DNA from: Halosimplex halophilum
Lineage (GTDB): Archaea > Halobacteriota > Halobacteria > Halobacteriales > Haloarculaceae
Direction: 5' to 3'
Length of the DNA: 64,000 bases
Assembly: GCF_004698125.1 (NCBI RefSeq)
Contig: NZ_ML214297.1
Coordinates: 186,001 to 250,000 of the forward strand
Both the position numbers and the translations under genes were made by a program. Shown here piece by piece: positions 48,304 through 56,364 of the stretch; the first letter of the stretch is position 1; each line of letters starts with the position of its first letter. The notes under the pieces are model-generated. The model had not been told where the DNA came from and did no database searches. It saw only the letters and a list, made by a program, of their open reading frames with translations.

Positions 48304-48435
48304 CTACGCGAACAGCCCCTGGATCACGTCGCCGAACCGTATCAGCACGATCCCCCCGACGAGCATCGCGAGCAGCCACAGGAGCGTGATGAGCACGCTC
48401 CGCCGCATGAACGGGTCTTCGGTCCAAGTTGTCAT
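48304..48435 (-). CDS. 43-aa single-span membrane protein
   Basis: Starts MTTWTEDPFMRRSVLITLLW and has one transmembrane segment (about 14-33) flanked by RR on the N-terminal side and RFGDVIQG after it. Ends near the convergent position of the DUF7522-like gene (also minus strand, 81 nt downstream). Very short; the in-frame extension to 48519 is basic and unlike it. Confidence 0.6.
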   Translation of the reverse strand: MTTWTEDPFMRRSVLITLLWLLAMLVGGIVLIRFGDVIQGLFA

Positions 48436-48550
48436 ACCACACACTCGGTCGCCCGGGCTCAAAAGTCTCCCGTCGGTCCGGCGCGGCGGCGGCTCGCGCC
48501 CGTCGGGCCGGTCATCCACCGGCGGAACCGCCCCGCTGGGGGCACTTTCC

Positions 48551-48602
48551 GTCGCAAAGTAAGCTTTGCACTACAAAGTTAATTTGCGACGCAAACTTTA
48601 TT
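48551..48602. promoter_or_regulatory. AT-rich palindromic promoter/operator of the ABC operon
   Basis: GTCGCAAA (48551-48558) pairs with TTTGCGAC (48583-48590). Inside are GCAAAG-TAAG-CTTTGC (48553-48568), TTTGC-GAC-GCAAA (48583-48595) and AAAGTT/AACTTT arms. The TATA-like ACTTTATT (48595-48602) follows. The composition differs sharply from the GC-rich surroundings; several dimer sites are likely. Confidence 0.65.
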
Positions 48603-48631
48603 GGTTCGGAAACTCGTTTTCGGATCGAGGC

Positions 48632-48709
48632 ATGATCGAGACGGTCCCCGCCCCGACCGAGCAAGACAGCCCGACCGCCGCCCGCCCAGCGGAGGTGCGG
48701 GTCGGATGA
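48632..48709 (+). CDS. Putative 25-codon leader ORF of the ABC operon
   Basis: First ATG after the TATA-like box (about 33 nt upstream). The peptide begins MIETVPAPTEQDSPTAARPA and its TGA overlaps the ATG of the ATPase gene (ATGA). The Shine-Dalgarno of the ATPase (48691-48697) lies inside it. Either a leader for translational coupling or a tiny protein. Confidence 0.45.
   Translation: MIETVPAPTEQDSPTAARPAEVRVG
48691..48697 (+). promoter_or_regulatory. Shine-Dalgarno of the ABC ATPase gene
   Basis: GGAGGTG about 9 nt before the ATG at 48706, embedded in the leader ORF. Confidence 0.55.
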
Positions 48710-49737
48710 GCGCGGTCGAGATGGACGGACTCACGAAGCGGTTCGGCGACGTGACCGCGGTCGAGAGCCTCTCGCTGTCGGTCGACCGCGGCGAGGTGTT
48801 CGGCTTCCTCGGGCCGAACGGCGCCGGGAAGTCGACGACGATCAACGTCCTCCTGGGGTTTCTCGACCCGACCGCGGGGTCGGTCCGGGTCCTCGGGACG
48901 GACGTGACCGAGGACGTTCAGCGAGTCAAGCGACGGGTGGGACTGCTCCCGGAGGCGTTCGAGCCGGTCCCGAACCTCACCGGGCGCGAGCACGTCGCGG
49001 CGGCGGTCGAGACCAAGGGAGCCGACGACGACCCGGACGCCCTCCTCGACCGGGTCGGGCTCGCCCCCGAGGACGCCCGCCGGCCCGCCGACGACTACTC
49101 GACGGGGATGTTCCAGCGGATGGCGCTGGCGGTCGCGCTGGTCGGCGAACCGGACCTGCTCGTCCTCGACGAGCCCTCCGCGGGGCTGGATCCCAACGGC
49201 GTCCGACTGGTCCGCGAGGTCGTCCGCGAGGAGGCCGACCGCGGCGCGGCCGTGTTCTTCTCCTCGCACATCCTCGACGAGGTCGAACGCGTCTCCGACC
49301 GCGTGGGGATCCTCCAGGACGGCGAGCTGACGGCGGTCAACTCCGTCGAGAACCTCCGGGCCGAGCTGGGGATGGGGAGCGTCGTCTCGGCGACCGTCGA
49401 CGAAGTGCCGGACCTCGACCCGGTCGCCGCGGTCGACGGCGTCGCCGACGTCTCCGCCGACGGCTCGACGGTCCGGGTGTCCTGCGCGGCGCCCCGGGCG
49501 AAGATGGCGGCGCTCCGCCGGCTCGACGACCGCGCGACGGTCGCGGACGTGGCCATCGAGGAGTCGTCGCTGGAGGACCTGTTCGAGGCCTACACGACCG
49601 ACCGGCCGGCGGCCGACGGAGACGCCGACAGCGCCCGGGGCGCGGACGGCGACGCCGGAACGACCCGGGACGCCGACGACGCGAGCGCAGCGGACGGTGA
49701 TACCCCGGCGGCGACCGCGGGAGGTGACGGGACGTGA
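48706..49737 (+). CDS. ABC-2-type exporter ATPase subunit
   Basis: 343 residues. ATP-binding cassette: Walker A FLGPNGAGKSTTINVLLG (about 33-50), a Q-loop-position GLLPEAFEP, signature YSTGMFQRMALA (in place of LSGGQ), Walker B LLVLDEPSAGLDPNG and H-loop FFSSHILDEVE. C-terminal regulatory part to about 300, then an Asp/Ala/Gly-rich acidic tail. Pairs with the permease that starts inside its stop (GTGA). Cargo unknown; the CcmA/NatA group fits drug, lipid or copper export. Confidence 0.88.
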   Translation: MSAVEMDGLTKRFGDVTAVESLSLSVDRGEVFGFLGPNGAGKSTTINVLLGFLDPTAGSVRVLGTDVTEDVQRVKRRVGLLPEAFEPVPNLTGREHVAAAVETKGADDDPDALLDRVGLAPEDARRPADDYSTGMFQRMALAVALVGEPDLLVLDEPSAGLDPNGVRLVREVVREEADRGAAVFFSSHILDEVERVSDRVGILQDGELTAVNSVENLRAELGMGSVVSATVDEVPDLDPVAAVDGVADVSADGSTVRVSCAAPRAKMAALRRLDDRATVADVAIEESSLEDLFEAYTTDRPAADGDADSARGADGDAGTTRDADDASAADGDTPAATAGGDGT

Positions 49738-50582
49738 GCACGCGGACCGTCGCCGGCGTGGACTTCCGGAGCGTCAGGCGCTCGTACGTCGTGGTCGGCG
49801 TGGCCGCGACGTTCGCGGCGCTGGTCGGGCTGGCGTTCCTCGGGTCGAGCGAGGTCCACCCCCACCCGGTCCGGACGACCTGGGGGCTGGCGGCGCTGGT
49901 CGCCTGGGTCCTCCCGCTGTTGCTCGCCCCGCTGGCGTACCTGGCGGTCGCCGGCGACCGCGCCCGCGGGACGGTCACCTACCACCTCGGCCTGCCGAAC
50001 TCGCGGGCGGCGTACTTCCGCGGGAAGTACGTCACGCGGGCGGCCGTCGCCGTCGCGACGACGCTGCTGGGCGTCGCGGTCGCCGTCGCCGTCGCGCTCG
50101 CGACCTACGAGCACGCCCCCGACCCCGGCCGCTTCCTCGCGCTCGGCGCCCTCTCGGCGGCGTTCGCCCTCGCGATGGTGGGGATCTTCCTCGCCGTCTC
50201 CGCCTCGGTCGCCTCCCGGTCGCGCGCGATGGTCGGCGTCGTCGGCGCGTACTTCCTCCTGTCGGCGTTCTGGATCGGTCCCCTCCCGGCCCTGAACCTC
50301 GACACGGCGCTGGACGCCGTCGCCGCTCTCACGGGCGTCGCGATCCCCGAGTCGACGCGGGCGGTGATCGGCGCGCTCTCCCCCGCTGGCGCGTACTTCA
50401 ACCTCCTCCCGGAACTCGTCTGGGCGGACGCCCCCGGCCAGTACGACGTGTTCGCCCAGTTCGCCGACGTGCCCGACTACCTCGGCTACGAACCGTGGTT
50501 CAACGCCGCCGTCCTGGCCGCCTGGACGGTCGGCGCGCCGCTCGTCGGCTACCTCCGGTTCCGCTCGGCGGAGCTGGGGTAG
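49734..50582 (+). CDS. ABC-2-type permease subunit
   Basis: 282 residues with about six hydrophobic segments. The first charged loop (DRARGTVTYHLGLPNSRAAYFRGKYV) is the ABC2 motif that contacts the ATPase. GTG start at 49734 overlaps the ATPase stop (GTGA) and has GGAGGTG upstream (49720-49726). An extracellular loop contains DVFAQFADVPDYLGYEPW. Forms a transporter with the preceding ATPase. Confidence 0.85.
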   Translation: MSTRTVAGVDFRSVRRSYVVVGVAATFAALVGLAFLGSSEVHPHPVRTTWGLAALVAWVLPLLLAPLAYLAVAGDRARGTVTYHLGLPNSRAAYFRGKYVTRAAVAVATTLLGVAVAVAVALATYEHAPDPGRFLALGALSAAFALAMVGIFLAVSASVASRSRAMVGVVGAYFLLSAFWIGPLPALNLDTALDAVAALTGVAIPESTRAVIGALSPAGAYFNLLPELVWADAPGQYDVFAQFADVPDYLGYEPWFNAAVLAAWTVGAPLVGYLRFRSAELG

Positions 50583-50668
50583 CCTCCCTGGCGGTCCCCG
50601 CCGACGCTTCCGGAACCGACTTACCGGCCCTCCGACAACACCGCGGCAACGACCCCCACAGCACACGG

Positions 50669-50761
50669 ATGACGACGGACCCACACCCCACCGCGCCGAA
50701 CCGACGCAGGACCGCCCCCGACTCGGACCGCCGGCGCGACCGCCGGAGGTGGTCGCCGTGA
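50669..50761 (+). CDS. Putative 30-codon basic leader ORF
   Basis: ATG at 50669 starts a very basic peptide (MTTDPHPTAPNRRRTAPDSD, then Arg-rich) whose TGA overlaps the GTG at 50758 of the next gene (GTGA). GGAGGTG (50746-50752) within it serves the GTG. No clear TATA is present, so it may be read from the ABC transcript. Confidence 0.35.
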   Translation: MTTDPHPTAPNRRRTAPDSDRRRDRRRWSP

Positions 50762-51444
50762 GCGACGCCCACGAGGGGGACGGCCCGGTCGACGACTCAG
50801 AGGCGGGCCCTGTCGACGACCCGGATGTTGACCCGGACGAGCTCCGGCGCCAGCTCTCGGAGATCAAGGGCGCGATGGGCCTGGCGGAACGGTACCCCGG
50901 GCGGGCGCGCCTGTGGCTGCTCGCCGGGTTCGTCGTCGGCGGCGCCGCGCTGCTGGCGCAGGCGACGTTTTTCCTCTACGAGCGCCTGGGCGGCGCCGAG
51001 TACACGGCGGTCTGGTTCGGGTTCGTCGCGGTCGCCGGCGCCGCGACCTGGTGGATGGCCTCGCGGCTCCCGAGCGCGACCGCCCCCGGGACGGCGCCGA
51101 GCTGGCGGGCGGTCTTCGGGTCGCTCGCGGCCTTTCTCGTCGCCGCGGCGGGCGTCGCCGGCGAGGCCGCCCGGCAGGTCGGCGGGCTCGACCGCGCGCT
51201 GCTGTACTTCGGGCTCGTAATCGCGACGGTCGGGCTCGGCCTGTTGCTGACCGGCGCCGTGCTGTCGGCCTACCGGGTCCGCCGGCGCGACCGGCTGGTG
51301 TTCTACGCCGGCGGCGCGTGGATCCTCGTCTATGCCTCGTGGCTACCCTACGTGCAGGTCCTCCGCTGGGTCGGCGTCGGCCTCTTCGGCATCCTCTTCA
51401 TCGTGTACGCGATAGGCGCCTACGTGTACCTGACGCGGGCCTGA
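50758..51444 (+). CDS. Membrane protein of the ABC operon, 228 aa
   Basis: An acidic N-terminus (about 1-25) followed by LRRQLSEIKGAMGLAERYPGRARLW and five or six hydrophobic segments, e.g. LWLLAGFVVGGAALLAQATFF and LLYFGLVIATVGLGLLLTGA. No known family assigned. GTG start preceded by GGAGGTG; a second possible GTG is nine nt upstream. It lies between the ABC permease and the wHTH gene, which suggests a role as sensor or partner for the exporter. Confidence 0.72.
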   Translation: MSDAHEGDGPVDDSEAGPVDDPDVDPDELRRQLSEIKGAMGLAERYPGRARLWLLAGFVVGGAALLAQATFFLYERLGGAEYTAVWFGFVAVAGAATWWMASRLPSATAPGTAPSWRAVFGSLAAFLVAAAGVAGEAARQVGGLDRALLYFGLVIATVGLGLLLTGAVLSAYRVRRRDRLVFYAGGAWILVYASWLPYVQVLRWVGVGLFGILFIVYAIGAYVYLTRA

Positions 51445-51446
51445 CC

Positions 51447-51731
51447 ATGGACTTCGACAAACTCGTCCACCAGCCGACGCGGCTCCAGATCTTCGCCTAC
51501 CTCTACCAGCACGGCGAGACGAGTTTCCCCGACCTCAAGGAGGCCCTGGACGTGACCGAGGGCAACCTCGCCAGCCACATCGGGAAGATGGAGGACGCCG
51601 ACTGCGTCGCCGTCGAGAAGCAGTTCGTCGACCGCAAACCGCAGACCACCTACGAACTCACCGACCGCGGCCGCGAGAAGTTCGAGGAGCACATCGGGAC
51701 GCTCGAGGCGCTGATCGAGGATCTGGAGTGA
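51447..51731 (+). CDS. Winged-helix transcriptional regulator (HTH_34 type)
   Basis: 94 residues. DFDKLVHQPTRLQIFAYLYQ, helix-turn-helix FPDLKEALDVTEGNLASHIGKMEDADC, the wing EKQFVDRKPQTTYELTDRG and a C-terminal dimerisation helix FEEHIGTLEALIEDL. MarR/PadR-like dimers of this sort repress nearby transporter genes. It starts 2 nt after the membrane protein stop, so it closes the ABC operon and is the obvious candidate ligand of the palindromes at 48551-48602. Confidence 0.85.
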   Translation: MDFDKLVHQPTRLQIFAYLYQHGETSFPDLKEALDVTEGNLASHIGKMEDADCVAVEKQFVDRKPQTTYELTDRGREKFEEHIGTLEALIEDLE

Positions 51732-51760
51732 GGCCGCGAGCGACCGGCGGGAGCGAGCGC

Positions 51761-51802
51761 GTTTTCACCCGTGTTTTTGGCCCGGGGGTTCCCCGCAGGG
51801 AG
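51761..51802. repeat. Truncated copy of the dispersed hairpin repeat
   Basis: TTTTCACCCGTGTTTTTG and GGGGTTCCCCGCAGGGAGC match the left half of the element at 32530-32601 with a few differences; the right arm of the stem is missing. Confidence 0.6.
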
Positions 51803-51872
51803 CACTTCGATGCGAACGGCCCGGCGACGAGGAGGACGACGACACCGAACGCGCGTCCGTCGAAAGAGATGG

Positions 51873-51880
51873 TTTGATAC
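51873..51880 (+). promoter_or_regulatory. TATA-like box for the Ahb-type gene
   Basis: TTTGATAC centred about 28 nt before the ATG at 51905. Confidence 0.45.
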
Positions 51881-51904
51881 GCTTCTGTTCCCTAGTCCCG
51901 TCGA

Positions 51905-52954
51905 ATGAGTCAGGGGACGGCCGACTGGCGGGCGCGGGTCGACGCCGTCGACGCGGCCATCGTCGACGGGTGGCAGAGCGGGTTCCCCGTCCGGGAGCGG
52001 CCCTTCGAGGCCGTCGCGGCGGACCTGGGCGTCGCGGAGAGCGAGGCGCTCGAACGGGTCCGGCGGCTCTACGACGAGGGGATCTTCCGGCGGTTCGGCC
52101 CCGTGTTGAACCCGCCGGTGATCGGCAGTTCGACGCTGGCGGCGGTGCGGGCGCCGGTCGACCGCTTCGACGAGGTCGCCGCCGTGATCAACGGCTACGA
52201 GCAGGTCAACCACAACTACGCACGGGACCACGAGTGGAACATGTGGTTCGTCGTGACCGCCGCCTCGAAGGAGCGTCGCGACGCCATCCTCGCGGAGATC
52301 GAGGAGCGGACCGGCTGCGAGGTCCTCGTCCTCCCGATGCTGACGGACTTCTACATCGACCTGGAGTTCCCGGTGGTCAACGGCGACCGCTTCGCCCGGG
52401 AGAGCCTGGCGGAGACGGACGTGTCGGCGACGACGATCAGCGAGCGGGCGGCCGCGGACCTGTCGGCGCTGGACCGGCGCGTCCTGCTGGAGGTCCAGGG
52501 CGGGTTCCCGCTCTCGGCGACCCCCTATCGGGACGTGGCCGCGGCGGTCGACGCGCCGGTCGCGGACGTGCTCGCGAGCGTCGAGAAACTGCTCGCCGAC
52601 GGCTGTATCAAGCGGATCGGCTGCGTCGTCAACCACCTCGTGACGGGGTTCGACGCCAACTGCATGGTCGTCTGGGACGTGCCCGACGACGAACTCGACG
52701 AGCGGGGCGTCGAGGTGGGCAAACTCCCGTACGTGACGCTGTGTTACCACCGACCGCGTCGGCCCGAGCGGGAGTGGCCCTACAACCTGTTCACGATGAT
52801 CCACGGGCGCGAGCAGGACGCCGTCGACGCGAAGATCGACGAGCTGGCCGCCGAGTACCTGCCCGTCACCCACGAGCGGCTCTACTCGACGGAGACGCTG
52901 AAACAGACGGGCGCCCGCTACGAGGACCTCGTCGACGAGCACGCCGGCGAGTGA
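51905..52954 (+). CDS. ahbAB: AhbA-AhbB fusion (siroheme decarboxylase, Lrp/AsnC-like)
   Basis: Decarboxylates siroheme to didecarboxysiroheme in the alternative haem pathway. 349 residues formed by two Lrp-like halves: each has a wHTH (SGFPVRERPFEAVAADLGV and GGFPLSATPYRDVAAAV) and an ACT/RAM-like domain. Diagnostic haem-enzyme motifs occur once per half: HNYARDHEWNMWF (about 101-113) and CYHRPRRPEREWPYNLFTMIHG (about 279-300). In most organisms AhbA and AhbB are separate; fused forms occur in haloarchaea. Which half is A or B was not determined. Stand-alone with its own TATA. Confidence 0.85.
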   Translation: MSQGTADWRARVDAVDAAIVDGWQSGFPVRERPFEAVAADLGVAESEALERVRRLYDEGIFRRFGPVLNPPVIGSSTLAAVRAPVDRFDEVAAVINGYEQVNHNYARDHEWNMWFVVTAASKERRDAILAEIEERTGCEVLVLPMLTDFYIDLEFPVVNGDRFARESLAETDVSATTISERAAADLSALDRRVLLEVQGGFPLSATPYRDVAAAVDAPVADVLASVEKLLADGCIKRIGCVVNHLVTGFDANCMVVWDVPDDELDERGVEVGKLPYVTLCYHRPRRPEREWPYNLFTMIHGREQDAVDAKIDELAAEYLPVTHERLYSTETLKQTGARYEDLVDEHAGE

Positions 52955-53044
52955 GCGGCGAGACCGCCGATATCGGGGGACGGGGTCCGCTACCGAACCG
53001 ACGGAAGCTTTTTGCGCCCGCTCGGTCCATACACCCACGTTCGT

Positions 53045-53614
53045 ATGACGGGTCCGAAGCGGGGGGTCGTGCTGATCGTCGACGACGAGCCCGAAGTCGC
53101 CGACGCGTACGCCGCACACGTCCGGGACGCACACGAGGTGCGGACGGCCTACGGGGGGGAGGAGGCGCTCGCGAAACTCGACGAGGACGTCGACGTGGTG
53201 CTGCTGGACCGGCGGATGCCGGACATGGTCGGCGACGAGGTCCTGGAGACGGTCCGCGACCGGGGGCTGGACTGCCGGGTGGCGATGGTCACGGCCGTCG
53301 ACGCCGACTTCGACATCGTCGACATGGAGTTCGACGACTACGTCGTCAAGCCGGTCAGCGGCGAGGAGCTGCTCGACACCGTCGACCGGCTCCTGCGCTG
53401 TGCCGACTACGAGCGGGCGCTGCGGGAGTACTACCGGGTCACCCGCACCCAGGTCGCGCTCCAGTCGGCGAAAGGCGCCGCCGAGCTGGCCGACAGCGAC
53501 GAGTTCGGCCGGCTGGAGGAGCGCCGGGCGGAGCTGCGCGACTCGCTGTCGGCGGCCGCCGAGCGCCTCGCCGACGAGGACTTCGAGTCGCTGTTCCGCG
53601 ACCTCCGGGAGTGA
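53045..53614 (+). CDS. Response regulator with HalX domain
   Basis: 189 residues. Receiver domain 1-115: acidic pair Asp 13-Asp 14, phospho-acceptor Asp 55 in VVLLDRRMPD, Thr 83 in MVTAVD and Lys 102 in VVKPVSGEE. The C-terminal HalX domain (about 120-189) has CADYERALREYYRVTRTQVALQS and a coiled helical end. No DNA-binding domain is evident; HalX is a haloarchaeal output of unknown action. No histidine kinase is in the window. Confidence 0.88.
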   Translation: MTGPKRGVVLIVDDEPEVADAYAAHVRDAHEVRTAYGGEEALAKLDEDVDVVLLDRRMPDMVGDEVLETVRDRGLDCRVAMVTAVDADFDIVDMEFDDYVVKPVSGEELLDTVDRLLRCADYERALREYYRVTRTQVALQSAKGAAELADSDEFGRLEERRAELRDSLSAAAERLADEDFESLFRDLRE

Positions 53615-53777
53615 CCGGGCGGGCGGCGGGCGGAGTCGCAGCGGCCGACGACGACCGGAGCCGGGGCGGCCGTCCCGCGACGGGGCGCGCCCTCCCAGGG
53701 CGACGCGTCGTCACCGAGCGAGGCGGGTATCGAGCCTTTCGTAAACACTATTCGGGGAAGGTCCTAAGCCGGGCGCA

Positions 53778-54713
53778 ATGACTCCGCAACTGCCGGACGT
53801 CCAGGCGTCGAGCCCGGACGTGACCGTCGGCCTCAACCGCGTCGGCGTCACCGGCGTCGAGAAGTTAGTCGAGATCAGCCGCGAGGAGAAACGCCCGTAC
53901 GTCCTGATGGCCGAGTTCGAGGTGTTCGTCGACCTGCCCTCCTGGCGGAAGGGCGCCGACATGAGCCGCAACATGGAGGTCGTCGACGAGACCCTGGAGG
54001 AGGCGGTCAGCCACAGCGACCTCCGCATCGAGGACATCTGCGGCGCCGCCGCCGAGCGCCTGCTCGACAAGCACGACTACACCGAGCGGGCGGAGGTCCG
54101 CATGGAGGCGGAGTTCGTCACGCGCGAGCGGACGCCCGAGAGCGACCTGCCCACCCAGTCGACCGCCGACGTGATCGCCTCGGCGACCGCCACCGAGGAC
54201 GGCGACATCCGCGAGGAGATCGGCGCCGAGGTCACCGGCATGACCGTCTGCCCCTGCTCGCAGGGGATGTCCGCCGCCCGCGCCCGCGAGAAACTCCGCG
54301 AGCAGGGCGTCGACGACCGCACCATCGAGGAGTTCCTCGAGGAGGTGCCCCAGCCGGGCCACTCCCAGCGCGGCCACGCCACCCTGACCGTCGAGAGCGA
54401 GGGCGGCCCGGACGTGGACCTGGTCGAGCTGATCGAGGTGGCCCGCGACTCGATGAGCGCCCGCATCTACAACCTCGCCAAGCGCCCCGACGAGGACCAC
54501 ATGACCTACCAGTCCCACCTCGACGCGAAGTTCGTCGAGGACTGCGTCCGCGCGATGGCCGAGGGCGTCATCGAGGAGTTCCCCGGCCTCGACGACGACG
54601 CCGTCGTCCGCATGGAGCAGTCCAACGACGAGTCCATCCACCAGCACAACGCCCACGCCGAGCGGGTCGCCGAGGTGGCGACCCTGCGCGAGGAAGTCAA
54701 CGGCGGCGACTGA
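53778..54713 (+). CDS. mptA: GTP cyclohydrolase MptA (GCYH-IB/FolE2-like)
   Basis: Fe(II)-dependent conversion of GTP to 7,8-dihydroneopterin 2',3'-cyclic phosphate for (methano)pterin/folate synthesis. 311 residues. The catalytic Cys lies in [19 protein letters not shown] (about 155-173), the metal His in [12 protein letters not shown], and the conserved Glu-rich N-terminal VKL region is [33 protein letters not shown]. The C-terminal [14 protein letters not shown] is the substrate loop. Stand-alone gene. Confidence 0.92.
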   Translation: MTPQLPDVQASSPDVTVGLNRVGVTGVEKLVEISREEKRPYVLMAEFEVFVDLPSWRKGADMSRNMEVVDETLEEAVSHSDLRIEDICGAAAERLLDKHDYTERAEVRMEAEFVTRERTPESDLPTQSTADVIASATATEDGDIREEIGAEVTGMTVCPCSQGMSAARAREKLREQGVDDRTIEEFLEEVPQPGHSQRGHATLTVESEGGPDVDLVELIEVARDSMSARIYNLAKRPDEDHMTYQSHLDAKFVEDCVRAMAEGVIEEFPGLDDDAVVRMEQSNDESIHQHNAHAERVAEVATLREEVNGGD

Positions 54714-54736
54714 CCGGTTTTCGCGGCGGGCGGCGC

Positions 54737-55150
54737 TCAGGAGGACGACTCGGCGTCCGTGGGGCCCTCCCGGTAGACGATCAGGTAGAATAGCGGCAGC
54801 AGCGCCAGCAGGGCGCCGAAGGTGTTGCGCGGCTGGGCGAACACGTCCGGCGGCGAGAGGACGGTCCCGGCCATCATCGCCGCCAGCAGCGCCAGCAGGA
54901 CGGTCAGCGCCAGCCGCTCGCGGTCGGACTGCGGGGCGGTCCGTTCCGGTCGGTAGTGGACGTACGCGACCAGCGCGGGCGGGAACGCGGCGACCGCGAG
55001 CGTCGAGCCGACCGGGTGGTCGGCCGCGCGGGCGACGGCGTCCAGGTAGACCCAGGTGACAAGCGCGACCCACGTCAGCGCGGGGAACGCCGCCGCCGCG
55101 ACCGCGGCCCCGGTCGACTGGAGCGGCGCCGCGGCGAGCGTGTCGAGCAT
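54737..55150 (-). CDS. Membrane protein, 137 aa
   Basis: Four predicted transmembrane segments (e.g. LTWVALVTWVYLDAVARA, TLAVAAFPPALVAYVHY, ALTVLLALLAAMMAG and TFGALLALLPLFYLIVY), with a charged RPERTAPQSDRERL loop. Not recognised. Converges with mptA. The ATG at 55150 gives the membrane protein; upstream frames are the shadow of the divergent UspA gene. Confidence 0.65.
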   Translation of the reverse strand: MLDTLAAAPLQSTGAAVAAAAFPALTWVALVTWVYLDAVARAADHPVGSTLAVAAFPPALVAYVHYRPERTAPQSDRERLALTVLLALLAAMMAGTVLSPPDVFAQPRNTFGALLALLPLFYLIVYREGPTDAESSS

Positions 55151-55264
55151 ACCGCGGGGTAGGCCGGGGGACGCCCTAAGGGTTGCCGGTCCGGCCGGCC
55201 CGTGCGGTTCCCCGGGGTCGGGACCCGCCGAAGATTGAAGCCGCGAGCGGGTCGTACGTGGGGC

Positions 55265-55693
55265 ATGGGCAAGCGCATCCTGGTCCCGGTCGACGGGTCC
55301 GAGCAGGCACACAGGGCGTTCGAGTTCGTCGCCGAGGAGTTCGGCGACGCTGAGGTGGTGCTGTTGCACGTCGTCAACCCCGCGGAGGCCGGCTACAGCG
55401 CCCAGGCCTCCATCCCGAGCTTCTCCGAGGAGTGGTACAAGAGCGAGCGGGCCGCCGCCGAGGAGCTGTTCGACGAGATCGCCGCCCTCGCCGACGGGAC
55501 CGACCTCTCGATCGAGCGGGAGATCGAGGTCGGCAAGCCGATCCGCGTCATCGTCGAGTTCGCCGAGGAGGAGGCGGTCGACCAGATCGTCATGGGGAGC
55601 CACGGCCGCTCGGGCGTCACCCGGATCCTCCTGGGCAGCGTCGCCGAGGCGGTCGTCCGGCGCTCGCCCGTCCCCGTTACCGTCGTGCGCTGA
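55265..55693 (+). CDS. Universal stress protein (UspA family)
   Basis: 142 residues, one Usp domain with the N-terminal RILVPVDGSEQAHRAFEFV and the ATP-binding pattern MGSHGRSGVTRILLGSVAEAVV (G-2x-G-9x-G-S), so likely ATP-binding and dimeric. A TATA-like AGATTGAAG about 30 nt upstream of the ATG at 55265 supports the start. It faces a second, atypical UspA gene convergently; the two may respond to similar conditions but are on opposite strands. Confidence 0.9.
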   Translation: MGKRILVPVDGSEQAHRAFEFVAEEFGDAEVVLLHVVNPAEAGYSAQASIPSFSEEWYKSERAAAEELFDEIAALADGTDLSIEREIEVGKPIRVIVEFAEEEAVDQIVMGSHGRSGVTRILLGSVAEAVVRRSPVPVTVVR

Positions 55694-55723
55694 GGCGTCC
55701 GGACGCGCCGGGGCGCGCAGCGG

Positions 55724-56194
55724 TCAGTCGGAGCCCGTGTCGGTCTCGCCGGCGTGGCGGACGATGTGTACGTCGTAGCGGGGGTCCTCGGAGACCGGCG
55801 CGCCGACGCTGGAGACGGGCGTCGAGACGCGGCCGGCGTTCTCGCTGCCGATGAACACGATCTCGGCGCCGACCTCCTCGGCGACCGCGCGGATCGTCCG
55901 GACCACGTCGGTCGTGACCGAGGCGACCGAGCTCACGTCCTCGGGGCGCTCGCACCGGAACGTCGCGTCCGGCGCGACGGCGCGGATCTTCGCCTCGAGC
56001 GCCGACTCGATGTCGTCGGGGTCGTAGCGCTCGTCCTCGTCGATCCACCCGCGCTCGACGGCGAACTCCCGTTCGTCGAGCGGGATGACGACGAGCGCGA
56101 CGACCTCGGTGTCCGTGAGGTCGCCGAACTCCGTCGCCCGCTCCAGGGCGGCCTCGGACAGCGCCGACCCGTCGAAGGGCACCAGGTAGGTCAT
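55724..56194 (-). CDS. Divergent universal stress protein without the standard ATP motif
   Basis: 156 residues. Usp start MTYLVPFDGSALSEAALERATEF and secondary structure fit the family, but the G-2x-G-9x-G-S/T motif is replaced by IGSENAGRVSTPVSSVGAPV, so ATP binding is doubtful. The central region DERYDPDDIESALEAKIR is a halophilic acidic insert. Convergent with the canonical UspA gene, 30 nt apart. Confidence 0.78.
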   Translation of the reverse strand: MTYLVPFDGSALSEAALERATEFGDLTDTEVVALVVIPLDEREFAVERGWIDEDERYDPDDIESALEAKIRAVAPDATFRCERPEDVSSVASVTTDVVRTIRAVAEEVGAEIVFIGSENAGRVSTPVSSVGAPVSEDPRYDVHIVRHAGETDTGSD

Positions 56195-56364
56195 GTCACG
56201 TGGTGGGGCCGCCCGCGTCTTATAGCCGGTGGGGCGACCGTCCCGGCCGCCGGGGCCGGGACCGAGCGCGGACCGGCGGCCCGGGGACGAACGCCGGCAC
56301 GGCGGCCCGCGGAAGACTCGCCCGAAGCGACAGACGAAAGGTCCGTCGCCGCCGATCGGCCCGT

